Assembly (NCBI RefSeq): GCF_002078875.1
Contig: NC_034409.1
Span: 15,787,111 to 15,851,110, forward strand
DNA: 64,000 nucleotides
DNA from: Numida meleagris
Lineage: Eukaryota; Chordata; Aves; Galliformes; Numididae
Direction of reading: 5' to 3'
The translations under genes were made by a program, and so were the position numbers. Every line of letters begins with the position of its first letter. The stretch's first letter is position 1. The notes beneath the pieces were generated by a model. The model had not been told where the DNA came from, did no database searches, and saw only the letters and a list, made by a program, of their open reading frames with translations. Positions 36,801-48,800 of this stretch are shown here, in pieces.

Positions 36801-39800
36801 ATCAACTGTTGTCATCACTAAATAGTGCAAGCTGAGTTGGTAATTGTGCTCAGTAAATGCTGCTGGCTATTTAGAGGTTACAAGCAAGAGCAAACAGGCA
36901 AAACCTTTTGCTTGGATATGAGATTTCCAATGCTATACAAACTTCACCACCTGCTACTTCCTGCAGTACTTATCCTGCGCATAAAAATGCCTTTATGGTT
37001 AGGCCAGCAGCCCATGTCCCTTGGTATTCTGTTCAAGGGGATGGGAGCTGTTTATGGAGAACTTGTGAGCCTAGTTGCTTTCAATGATCTGCCTCCCTCT
37101 CTAGTATCCAGACCCTGTTTGCAGGCTTGCTATCCATGAATTTCTTTGTTCCTCTCTTTAAAATGCCAGTGCTATCTACCACTGGAAGCTGTGGAAGTAG
37201 TTCAGAAGTTCACTGTTAACTACAAGAAGCAGTTGTGGGGGTTGGTTTGTCTCTTTAACACATTTCCTAGTGATTTCAAGAAATGCCTCTAGTTACAGAG
37301 TTGTGAGTTATTCACAAAAGTGAATAACTGTTGAGCATTCAGCTTAAGTACTACCTTTGGTTGCTTACTCTTCTTACTTTATGCAGGCTGTGGAGTTCAG
37401 TTTTTCCAGTGTTTCCCCTTCATTGCTTCAGACACTATTCTTTATTTCTTCTGTCTGAAGATGAAAAGACTGTCTTAAGATGAAAAGGTTCACCAAGGCT
37501 TTTATACCCACATTAGGCATTCCCTCTTACTCTCAGAACCTATTACAGCGTTAGATTTTTTTTCTTTGGCTGATGTTTTGTCAAAATCGCTGGTTCCATG
37601 CAAGATTGGTCTGTGTGCAGTCCTGACCCAAGCTGTATGCTTAGAAGGGGCTCTGTGAGGTCCTTGCAGAACAGCCTTGTTCCCAAGCTACTCCTGTGAT
37701 TGTACACTGGGAATGTGACCTGCATGGCTCTGTTCTGGGGGATTTTTTCTGAGATTTTATGGTTGCTTGTACAGCTGCGAAGTAGGAGTCCATTTTTACC
37801 TCCTGTGCTGGTTGGCTTTGCCGCATGCATGTGTAACTTCCATTTAGTGTTGAGACTGAAGATTCCTTGTTTGAATGAACTGCTGGGGACAGTGGAAGAG
37901 GGACAAGCTTGGACCTGTCCCCATGCTGAGAATATCTGTTTGGCTCCGTAACAGCATTACAAAGTGTGAGTGTTAGCAGGTAAAACTGATGCTTCAGGAC
38001 ACCTTTTTGTCTCTGATGTGCTACCTGTTGTGGTTTAACCAGGCAGCACCACAGAGTCATTTGCTCACTCCCCCGCGTCCCAGTGGGATGGGGGAGAGAA
38101 TTAAAGAACTTGTAGGTTGAGATAAAGCTATTTACTAAGATAGAGAAAAGGAAAATACTTATCACTGTGTATATATGAATGTGTATAGGAAGTGATGCAC
38201 AAGCAATTGCTCATCATCCCCCGGCCAGTGCCCAGCTAGACCCCCAGGCAGCAGAATAGAGAGAGATGAACTCCCACCACCTTCAGAACGCCTTCCACTT
38301 GATGTCATATGGTATGGAAATCCTTTTGGCCAGTTTAAGTCAGCTGTCCTAATTCTGTTCCCTCCCAGCTCCTTGGGCCCTTTGCTGTGAACGGCCTTGG
38401 CTCTATATAGCACTGCTTAGCAGGCAACTGTATACATTGGTGTGTTATCAATATTGTTCTTCTCCTAGAACCAAAACATAACATTATGCCAGACACTCTG
38501 AAGAAAACAATTCCGTCCCAGCTGAAACTAAGACACTACCTTGAAGGTGTTTGAGATAGCAGATTCCACATGCTACTAGTTGAGTACAGTGCCGGTTGTA
38601 CCATCAGCTTTTTGGCCCTTAGGCTTTCTCCTGAGAGCAGACACACCTGGGTTCTAGGTCATGGCCCATCACAGAACGGGGAGAATGATCCCATTCTTAC
38701 TGAGAGTTCTGAAGAAGGACAAGGACTTCCCCTGTAGGAGGTTCCCCTCATCCTGCCTGTGGAGTTGCTCTTTACAGGGAGTAACAAGGGCATCCCAGGG
38801 TCTCATATTGGCCAGATAGGGGTCTGACTATGACTTGCAAGTATTTGCATTTTACAGGGAAAAGAGTTTGGTCTTTGCTTATCAAACTTCTGGGCTTTCT
38901 TTCAGCTCTCTGTGTTTTCACTCCAGCTGTAAACATCTGTCTTGTTGGATAGTGGATAACCATAATCAGAGAAAATCTCTAGCAGGTGTACCACTGTTAA
39001 ACTAAGGTGGTATGACCTCTCCACCTCAATGCAGTATTGCCATTTAGATATCTGAAGGATTACACTAGCCCTTTTAACTTGAGTTACACTTGAGGATTAC
39101 ATTCAGCCAATTACTCTTTTTATCCAAGTCTTTCTGACTTGTCTTGCTAACTTTCCAATCTTTTTGGGACAGACAGGCTTATACAACAACAAAAAATTTG
39201 AGACTGCTTCCCAGTTTACACTCAGAAGAAGAAAAATTGGTTTACCTAGGCTTTTTCTTAAATTGTGGTCATTGTGTGAAATTCTTTACCACTGCTTTTT
39301 ATCTGTTTGCACTTGACTATAGGCATTTTAAAATACCTCTGTTATCACTACAGGCAAAGTGTTGACACAGTCAAGCATACAATAGGCTAAATATATATCT
39401 GCTAGAAACTTAATTTTTTTAAGTGAATTTACCTTGCTAAGTCGTTACTTGTACTTGCATCAACAAAACCGTATTTGCCCAACTCTCAGATAAGTTTTCC
39501 TATCATCTTCAAATAAATATACTTACAAAAATGTTTGCATGTATTCTCTTTGCTTGCGGAAGTGAACTGCTAATGAGAAACAAATCAAGCTGTATTGTAA
39601 GGAGAAAGAAATTGTTTTAGTTATTCCAGTATTCAGAATTATTTGTGAAGCAGATCAGTACATGTAGCTATATAAATACATGCAAAGCGTTCAGCAGGGA
39701 GAGAACAATGAGTTAATGACTTATTTTTTCTATGTAGAACGTGCTTATTTCTTCGAATTGTTTGTAGGGAGGAGTGGAAGAAGAGGATGTTTAGTTGGCT

Positions 39801-42800
39801 TTGTTTGTTACAATGTTCCTTGTCTGTATGTCTGAGCATTCAGAAACAGGCCCTCAGCTGAAGTTTTCCATAGACTTTGAGGCAGCCCAGCATTTGGTGC
39901 AACAGCTGAAGCCAGTAACATTTTACTAGTGGAACAATGCATAAATAATCTGGAATAGTCTGTGTGAGTAATACTTGTTTAGTGTAAATTGTGGGCTGTT
40001 GCTGCCTTGTTTTACAATTTGTTTCCAGCTCTGTCACACAATAAAATACAAGAAATACTGCAACAACACTTACCAACAAGCTGTGTCTTATAGGAACCTT
40101 TTAGTAGTAACATTGTGAGCTATTTTTAAGAGAGAATAGGCAATGGTTCTGCATAAGCCACTGTTTCTTTTGTACTGTGCATTTTTATTGACTAACTGTG
40201 CCCTTGCTGAATGACATCATCTTGCAAGCATGCACTGTTTGGGGCATCGTTGGCTTTGCCCCTTGAGAAGATGCTTTGGATGACAGTGAAGATTGCTGTG
40301 AAGGGTAAAGACCTTCTCTACTGGAAGGATGCCTGTCAGGCTGGGACTCCACACAGGTAGCAAGAAGCTGAGACCCAGGTCAAAAGTTTGGCAGTGGTAC
40401 TGCACTGGGATTGCTAACAAATTCCCCTGGCTGTACTGTCCATCTAGTTATTTTTAACTTAGCAGCCTGTCACCAAATCTACTTCTGAAGTACCTCCTGT
40501 CAAGAGTAGTTTTGAGTGTTGGTTTTTTTTTTCCTTTTTTTTTTTTTTTTTTTCCGGCCACAAACATGTAGATGAGACCTTGCACAATTTTGAATTGATG
40601 ACAGTTCTTCTGAGAGCTTCCCTTCTGTTTCTGGAACTACAAACTACATTAGCCATGTGAAATGTGGGAATATCTGTGTGGGAAGGATAAAGCCTTCTGA
40701 TGTGTTTGGTGTATTTTAATGGGAAGGAAATGGAAAACGTGAAAGTATTTTAACTCAAGTATGTAACAGCCCCTCAGGTTGAGATGCCATGTATACCTGA
40801 CTGATTTGTCTTTAAATTGGATTGTGGAAATACCTCGTTTTTGCATAATATTTATGTTTCTGATATTGGAAGGTGCTTTCCATGGAAGTGCGTCTTTATC
40901 TGTGTTTCTTTGAGATCCAACAGAGACTTGTCTGGCTTCCACAAAAGCTGTCAAAGGAATGGTGATGGGTTTGTGAGCTCAGAATTAGAGCTAGTCTGTA
41001 GGAAGATTACTCTGAATGTGACTGAGAGCAGCCTGTAGCTGTTGTAAGGCTGTGTGCAGTAGGTCAGGTCTTAGTGTATTTTTTTGGAGAGATTCTTTTG
41101 ATTCACATTCTGTTCAACTCACAGCTGTAGTCAAGGCTAAAGATGCACAAAATCAAAATATTTAGATAAGATAAATGACCAGCAGTTTGTCATCAAGGTT
41201 CCCTAAACATTTGGGTCATATGGCTTCATAAATAACAGTTTGGCACCATTCTGTGCGTTTCTTTGGGGCAGAATTGAGTGGAAGCCTCATGGATGTGTGC
41301 TTGTCATTTTTGAACGTTGCACATGAACTAGTCACGAACAGCTCTAACATCCATGCTTCCCTCCCAAGTGTATATAAAAGAAATCCCACGCTTGTGCTCA
41401 TCTTTTCTTAGCTGTAGCTTGCTATTTCCTGTTTTAATCAGCCTTCGCTTCTAAGTGGGTTCCCTCTGTAGTTGTGTAAACATGGCCTACCCTCAGGAGG
41501 TTGGTCTGTTAGCCTTACTGACCGCAGCTTTTTTCTGGGTGGAAAGCATGGTCGCAGAGACATTAATGCAGCTTGTTTTCTTCAGTACAGGCTGCAGTTA
41601 GGAAGCCTGCATCAAAACACAACCTTCTGTGTTGTTTCAGGGACAGTTCTTATTTTCCAGCCTTCTAACTGGTCTCTGGCATGGGAAGTGGTTCAAAAAC
41701 TGCAGGAAAGATGATTCCTGCCCATCAGGGGTCTTGCTGTAGTGTGTTGGGCTTCCCAATGGGTGTACAAGCCTAAAGAATGAATTCTGAGCTTCCTGAA
41801 CCAAATCTGTCCGAGGTGGCTAATTATAACCCGATTCACAGGTGCAGTAATGAGTTGTCATTAACCTGGTGATTTGTAAAGGTCAGGTCCTTCATGGGGA
41901 AAGAGTAACAGGCAGATGGCAAGTAAGACAGTGCCAAAAAATGAACAAATGGAAAAACCACCAGGAATGGCCAAGGCCAGACTCGGGTGTGCTACTGAGG
42001 AAGCCAATAAGCCTGGTATTCCAGACTGCTGCTGGATAAGATCTTTCTTGACTTTTTTCCAAGTAACATAGAGAGTAATGACGCTGAGCTGCTTCTGAAA
42101 ATAGATCCCAGTATGTCAGAGGAAGACCCAGCCTGCAGGCTCTGATGGTTGTTGGTGGTGGGATCCCGTCTCCGTTCTGTCACCAGAGCTGTTCAGGTGT
42201 GACATCCCCCCAGGATGCTGTTGAAGCAATGGGAACCTGCCTGTGAATGACTGTGGCCTTCCTACCAAAATGTGTTTTCAGTGAAACGTGGTGGCAGTGA
42301 CAGATGGTGACTAAAAATGTTCCACCTGTACGGTGTAGCTGTGTAACTGTGTTGGGAGAAAGATGCTGCTATATAATGATCTGTGCAAATTTGATCGCAT
42401 TAATTGCTCGTTGTCTTTAGAGAGACAGACCTGGAAATGCAGGGATGGGAGCATGTTGGGGAAAGAGCAAGGAGGAGGAGTGTCTGGGTGCAGAACCTCA
42501 GGGTTGTACAGAACTGGGGAAAAATTGCAGAGAAACACAAGTGAAAGTTTAGTTAGGAAAAAAAAACAGCTGCTGGGATTTAGGTGACTTCTGAAGAAAT
42601 TTAAAGAGTTGCTGCAAATATAGAAGCAACGTGGAAAAGTCCTGCAGAGGAGTGAAAACAAGTGGTTTTCAGAGATAAAACCACTGAGTTCACCTTGACA
42701 GACATCCAGTTAGCTTATAAGTCAATAAACTATTCCTAAATGTTCCTTTTAGAAATAAACAGGAATGTGGAAAGCCCATTATGTATGGAGAGTGCTTGAG

Positions 42801-45800
42801 GAAGAAGGGAGATAATTAGTCCTGTCATTTTTCTGACTTAATCAGTCAGAATGCACAAATTTGCAATAGCCTTTGCCATGTGCAGACAATACAGTGAGAT
42901 CTTTACCTAATGTACTTCTTGGAGGAAAGGCAAGATACCTATAAACCCATCTATATTCCGTTACCTGCCTAGTGCAGTGTGATCTCCATTTGCTGACCTG
43001 CATCCATCCCACTTGACTCCCTTCTTGAGGAGTGAGGGACGAAGGGAGCACTTGAAAGCACCTACCTTGTCTGCTTAAATGAGCATCAGTGAAATTACAC
43101 AGCTAACACGCTGTTATTTTGAGTAATAACCTTTCTGATCATACAGTTGTGGGTCATGTAAAGTTTCCTGCAGCTGTTCTGTTTTCAAAGCTGCTTCTTC
43201 ATTAGAGAAAGCTTTCTGTAGCATGGATGGCTAAAGACTTATGGACCGATCCTTGAAGTGTTCTCAAGACACTTTAGCAATACTGCATACTGGATACTGC
43301 ATACTGCATACTGGATACTGCAAATGTAATATGAAGCCTTGTATGTGTGCAGAATGGCCAAATCATTCTTGTTTTCCAAAATGCTTAGTTTTAATGAATG
43401 AGAGCATTATTCTTGACCTGTGTTGAAAGATGTGACCAGTGATGCCTGATTCTTGATGTGTAGTTTTAGAACATTATCATCTCTGTTTTTCACACTGTTA
43501 CTTGAATTTTCCTTTTTTTAAAAAAAATATAGTTTCATCTTGGGTTGGCACCTCTGCACCAAGAGCTAACAATGTATCATTTGAAATAATTCATGATATC
43601 TGCTCTTCTCACTGTGAAGATGAGTGGTATTGACTGTACTAACAGCAGCAGAATTCAAGGGTCATGTATTAAATGGTGGTATTGTTTGAGTACTGTGGTT
43701 ATCAGCTTGCAATATGGAATCCCTTTTCATTTATTGCTGTGGGAAGAGTCAGGGCTCTGAAGAGTTTTCTGGCAGCACTGCAATGAACATATAATGCAAA
43801 GACAGAAGTAATGCAACAAAATTGATACTAAAATATTTTGTTAAAAGATCAGATGGAGCTCTTGCTGACAGGAAATGGCTAAACTGCACTTCTCCTTTAC
43901 ATAGTGATATTAGCCTGGATCTGAAATGCAGTGAATTGTGAATATTTTTAATCCTGCAATAGGGCATGCATTCGATTTTCTCTTAAGTTAACTTGCATCA
44001 TTTTACATTGTTTCTGTTTTCTTTGTAGAGCTGAAGAGGTGTCTGCAACTCAACAACCTGCAAAGCCACAGACACAAGCCAATGGAGCAGGTAATCTTGA
44101 TCAGATCAGTACTAGCAGTTTGATGCAGTTAGGTTTTTTCCATTCCTTTCTTTTAAAGCTCTTCCAGAAAATAAAACGTTATGAGACCATGGGCAAATAC
44201 TGCAAGACCAAACTAGTGGCTTTTTATGATGGCGTAACTGTGTGAACGGACAAGGGAAGAGCCACTGATGTCATCTGTTTGGACTTCATAAGGCCTTTGA
44301 CATGGTACCCCACAACATCCTTCTCTCCAAATTGGAAAGATAAGGATTTGATGGGTGGACTGTTCAATGGATGAAGAGCAGGCTGCAGGATTGAGTCCAG
44401 AGAGTGGTGGTCAGTGGCTCAATGTCCAGACGGAGATCAGTGACGAGTGATGTCCCCCAGGGGTCAGTGCTGGAACGGATGCTCTTTAAAATCTTCATCA
44501 GTGACACTGACAGTGGGATTGAGTGTACCCTCAGCAAGTTTGCTGATGACACCAAGCTGTGGGATGCGGTCAACACACCAGAGGGACGAGATGCCATCCA
44601 GAAGGACCTAGACAGGCTTGAGCAGTGGGCCCATGTGAACTTCATGTGATTAGATAAATCCAAGTGCAAGGTCTTGCACCTGGGTCATGGCAACCCCTGC
44701 TACCAATACAAGATGGGTGACGAAAGGATTGAGCTCAGCCCTGCTGAAGAAGACCTTGGGGTGCTGGTGGATGGCATCTGGACGTGAGCCAGCAATGTGC
44801 CCTCACAGCCCAGAAAGCCAGCTGTATCCTGGGCTGCATCAAAAGCAGCACAGCTAGCACGGTGAGGGAGGTGATCCTGCCCCTCTGCTCTGTGCTGTGA
44901 GATCTCACCTGGAGTACTGTGTCCAGGTGTGGAGTCCTCAGTACAGGAAAAACACAGAACTGTTGGAGCACGACCAGAGGAGGGCCACAAAAATGATCCA
45001 AGGAATGGGACACCTCTCCTGTGAGGGCAGGCTGAGAGCTGGGGCAGTTCAGCCCCAGTGACCTGAGAGTGGCCTTTCAATATGTAAAGTGGGGCTACAG
45101 GAAAGAAGGGGGCAGGGTCTGTTGTGATAGATCAAGGGGAAATGGTTTCAAGCTTAAGGAGGGTAAATTAGGTTAGATTTAAGGAAAAAATATTTTACAG
45201 TGAGGGTGGTGATGCACTGGAACAGGTTGCCTGGAGATGTGGTGGATGCCTCATCCCTGGAGACTTTCAAGGCCAGGCTAGATCAGACTCTAGGCAACCT
45301 GATCTAGCTGTGAATGTCCCTGTTCGTTGCAGGGGAGTTGGACTAGATGACCTTTAAAGGTCCCTTCCAACTCTAAGGATTCTGTGATTCTACTCCCACA
45401 GTCTCTGTAATGTCTTTTATGTGAACTACAGCTTGCCATTTTTATCTGTCTTGCTGTATGGTCAGTGTTTCCTTCACAGTACTACCTCAGGTATTAGCAT
45501 GTGGGGAACTATTTCATATTCTTCATTTTCAAATATAAACTGTCTCAGCTGTAAACTGTCATTGAGGTCCTTGGTTTTCAAAAACTGGGGTAGTTGTGAG
45601 CCATTTCCTCTTTCTTACACTGTTTTATTGACCTTTCTTTCCCAAGAATAGTCTGTTGCTGCTAGAAAGTGATTTTCTGAGGGAGAGACAACACAAAAGA
45701 TGTTTGTTCTGCTCTCACCTGTGCTGCTTTATCCTGCTATATACTTCCACTGAAACCAGCATAAAGAAAGTGTGCAGTGCTTTGTTGCTTTGCTGAAGTT

Positions 45801-48800
45801 TCCACCTTCTTTTCCTGTCACGTTAGCATGGCTGTAAGGTGATCATCCTGTTCTCTGGTCAGGAGCATTTTGCATTGCACTTCCTTTTCTCTGGATGACC
45901 CATCAGCACAATAGGAGTGCTGAGATTTAGGTCAGACTTTTGTTAACATTAACACAGCAAAAAATTTTAGTGTTTACTAAAAATTCTCATTTGTTAAGAA
46001 TGTTTAAGTAATTTCTGTACTTCTGTAGTAAGATGCTCCTATGTACTGGACTTACAGCAAAACTTACGCTTTATGTAGGAATCCCCTTTAGTCATCTTTA
46101 CAAGCATGGTGTAGTCTCTCATTCTGTGGAATGGCAGAACTAAATTATTTCCCGGAGAAATGTTAGTGAAAGACAGAAATGCTGTAACAAAGATTACTAT
46201 CCTACCAAAACCAGCATATGAGAACACATGAAGTTTTATATGAAGGTATTTTCTAGTAATATCCTGATACAGAGTGCTTCTTTTTTTGTAGATAAACGTA
46301 GTCACACAGTGTGTTCAAGACTCCAGAAGTGGTTTTGTGACAAATTTGGGGAGTATGTTGAGGACTTCAGATTTCAACCAGAGGAGAATACAGTGGAAAC
46401 AGAGGAGCCACTTAGTGCTAGAAGGTAAATCTCCAACATGATCGTCAGAAATCATTTGCTTTTTACAAGTTGCTTCTCTTCAAAGACAAAAAAACAACAA
46501 ATTCTTACATGGTATGAGCAAGTGTTTGTATAAAAAATAATTAAACTGAAGGCTATCTCAAATAGTTTGTCAGTACCTTGGATGAAACACAAAATTTGAA
46601 GTCTGTCTGCAGCCTGAGGTAGAATAAGAATTGTTTAGCAGGCTCTGTCGTGCTCTTCTCAAAATATGGGCAGAGGCTTAGTTAGGCAGTAGAGCTTTTA
46701 CATTTCAGTTTTTGATTTGATGCAAGATAGCCTATATTACTAGAAGCACATTTCATAAGAGGCAAGAATGAGGCTAGATGCACGAACATTTAATTTATAA
46801 CTGTGAGAAGTTTTCCAGAGACTGGATGAACATGACTGCATTTTAATGTAATTCACTTGTTGTCTGTTTAACAAGTTTATTTTATTGATTTTTTTCAGGT
46901 TGACTGAAAATATGAGAAGATTAAGTGAGTATTAAAAGTATTGCAGTTTCTGCAAGTAAAAATAGTTCTTGGTAACTGTGTTGAGAGGACTGCTGCATAC
47001 AACGTACAAACTTTAGAAATACTTCTGCCAGTTCAGAAGCAGGAATGATTCTGAAATCCTGCATTAGTGTTTGGAGTGCAAAGTAACTTAGGTGAACAGT
47101 GGTAGGAGCTTGCCTTTAATCTTGGTTTACACGAGGTGTCTCAGCAGTAAAAATGTAGTGCTAATTAAAATGTGAAAACACATAACAAGTGAGAACAGGT
47201 TATTTCTGCAGTGGCAATATGCTTATTCCTGAGCTGCCCACATACTTTTTCCTGAGCTCCATGTAGTTTGCTTGCTGGGCTTTTAGCTTATGGTTTCAAA
47301 GGAGCAGGGGTTAGACCATGAGTGTGTCTTGTATTTTTTTCTCTTAGTGAGCTGATAAGTTATTTTGGAAGGTGTAGGACAGATGATGGCAGGTTAAACA
47401 AAGCAGTTAAACCCTCTAGAAGTTCTGTACTGTACAAGAATTGCTGCAGCCTGAAAAAAGAGGGCTGTTTTGTGCCCCAAATCTTTATAGCATTGTCGAG
47501 GGGAGGCACATAAGGGTCTTTAATCTTAGTATAATTGCAATTTTATTATCCTTTGAATCAATACCAGTACTTCAGGAGCATACTTGTGATCTGTTCTCTA
47601 TGGTGAATGTGCATTGCCTTTTGAGTACCTTTGAAAAATTACTACTGAGCTTATGCTTTGAGTGGTTCTCAGAGGTGCCTGTTGTTCAAGGGTGTCTGAC
47701 TGCCACCTGCAGCTCTCACAGGCCTTTCCATCAGCAGTGCTTTCCAAGTGGTGACCTTCCCTGTAGGTTTGGTGTGGGATGGTGAAACAGAGCAGATGGG
47801 AGGAACTGCTGGAAGCAGTGCTCAAGTCAGTGCCTTCTCTGGTGCCTCGAGTCTGCCCTTCCACTTGTTTCACCCGCTGCTTTGTTTATGTCACTCATGC
47901 TCAAGGAAATCTGGCTGTTTAATCACTTCCCATAGGGAATGCATCAAGGCTAGCTGAATTTCAAGCCAAACAAACTAGGACAGCAAGTTGCAGGCTCTCT
48001 TGAGGAAAGCCTTTCAAAGCTGTGAGCTGTGCTGCAAACAACGGTGGATACCTCTGGGCTCCCCTGTGCAAGAAGAATATTCATGCTTATCAGTAGGAGA
48101 GGCAAAATCAATGTTATCCAATAGAGAGAGCAAAGGTCTTCTTGCAACAGCCCCTTCCTGTTTTACTGTGTTGCTTAGGTAAGTTATAAAAGAGCATATA
48201 GGAATAGAAAGAGTAAAAGACAAGAGTATTTTAGGGAGCTGAAAAAGAGCTGCTTTTGCTGCCTCTGCCTGGCTGAGCACGTTGCAGGTGGGAGCAGTGC
48301 CTCTCCCTGCATGGGTTGGTCACTCAGCGAGATCAAAGGTCTGCAGAGCTGAGAGACAGGCAGCGAGGTCCTGTGCTGTGCCTTAGAAAGAGTAAGCAGC
48401 CAAATGCTGCTACCAGTTTGACTGCAGCAGAAGTGCAGCCAAGAGATACCTAGCCTGGTTTGAGGTCAGCTTTTTTGTAGTAACTGTGAATTACTCCTCG
48501 GTGGCTTGGAGTCCAGTCAGGCTAGTTTAGCTTGTTTTACAGTACAATGAGCTGACCTGTGCTGAGTTCTTTGGAGCAGTCTAAACAATGTTCAGAACAG
48601 ACTACTATAGGCATCCAAGTTACCGTTGTAAAAATAATGCAAATCTTGATTTATTTATTTGATGTGTACTTAAGAGTGTAGATAAAACTTTTATCTTGAA
48701 TAACGCTTCAATTTTTGAAATCATATTACTTAACTGATTGTTGTTACGCTGGTGGGGTCTCTTAAGTTTTTATTTTCCTTAATTTGGATAAGCCTTTTTA

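Larger units (their letters stand above)
35833..44028 (+). other. GRAMD4 intron 3
   Basis: An intron of 8196 bases. It holds the exon 3 duplicate (35987-36246), a solo LTR (38026-38535), two adjacent T tracts (40523-40553) and a 7-bp minisatellite (43281-43322). I see nothing else. The open frame at 37641-38165 on the minus strand straddles the LTR edge and is chance. Confidence 0.9.
44091..46291 (+). other. GRAMD4 intron 4
   Basis: An intron of 2201 bases. More than half is the CR1 at 44195-45392. The remainder (45393-46291) holds nothing I recognise. Confidence 0.92.

Noticed and set aside
37641..38165. 174-codon minus-strand open frame
   Set aside because: It runs from unique intron into the solo LTR across its 5' boundary, so it cannot be an ancestral coding unit. 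No motif is visible.
43281..43322. CRISPR-like array
   Set aside because: The repeats are 7 bp and directly adjacent with no spacers, and the genome is avian. It is a minisatellite.
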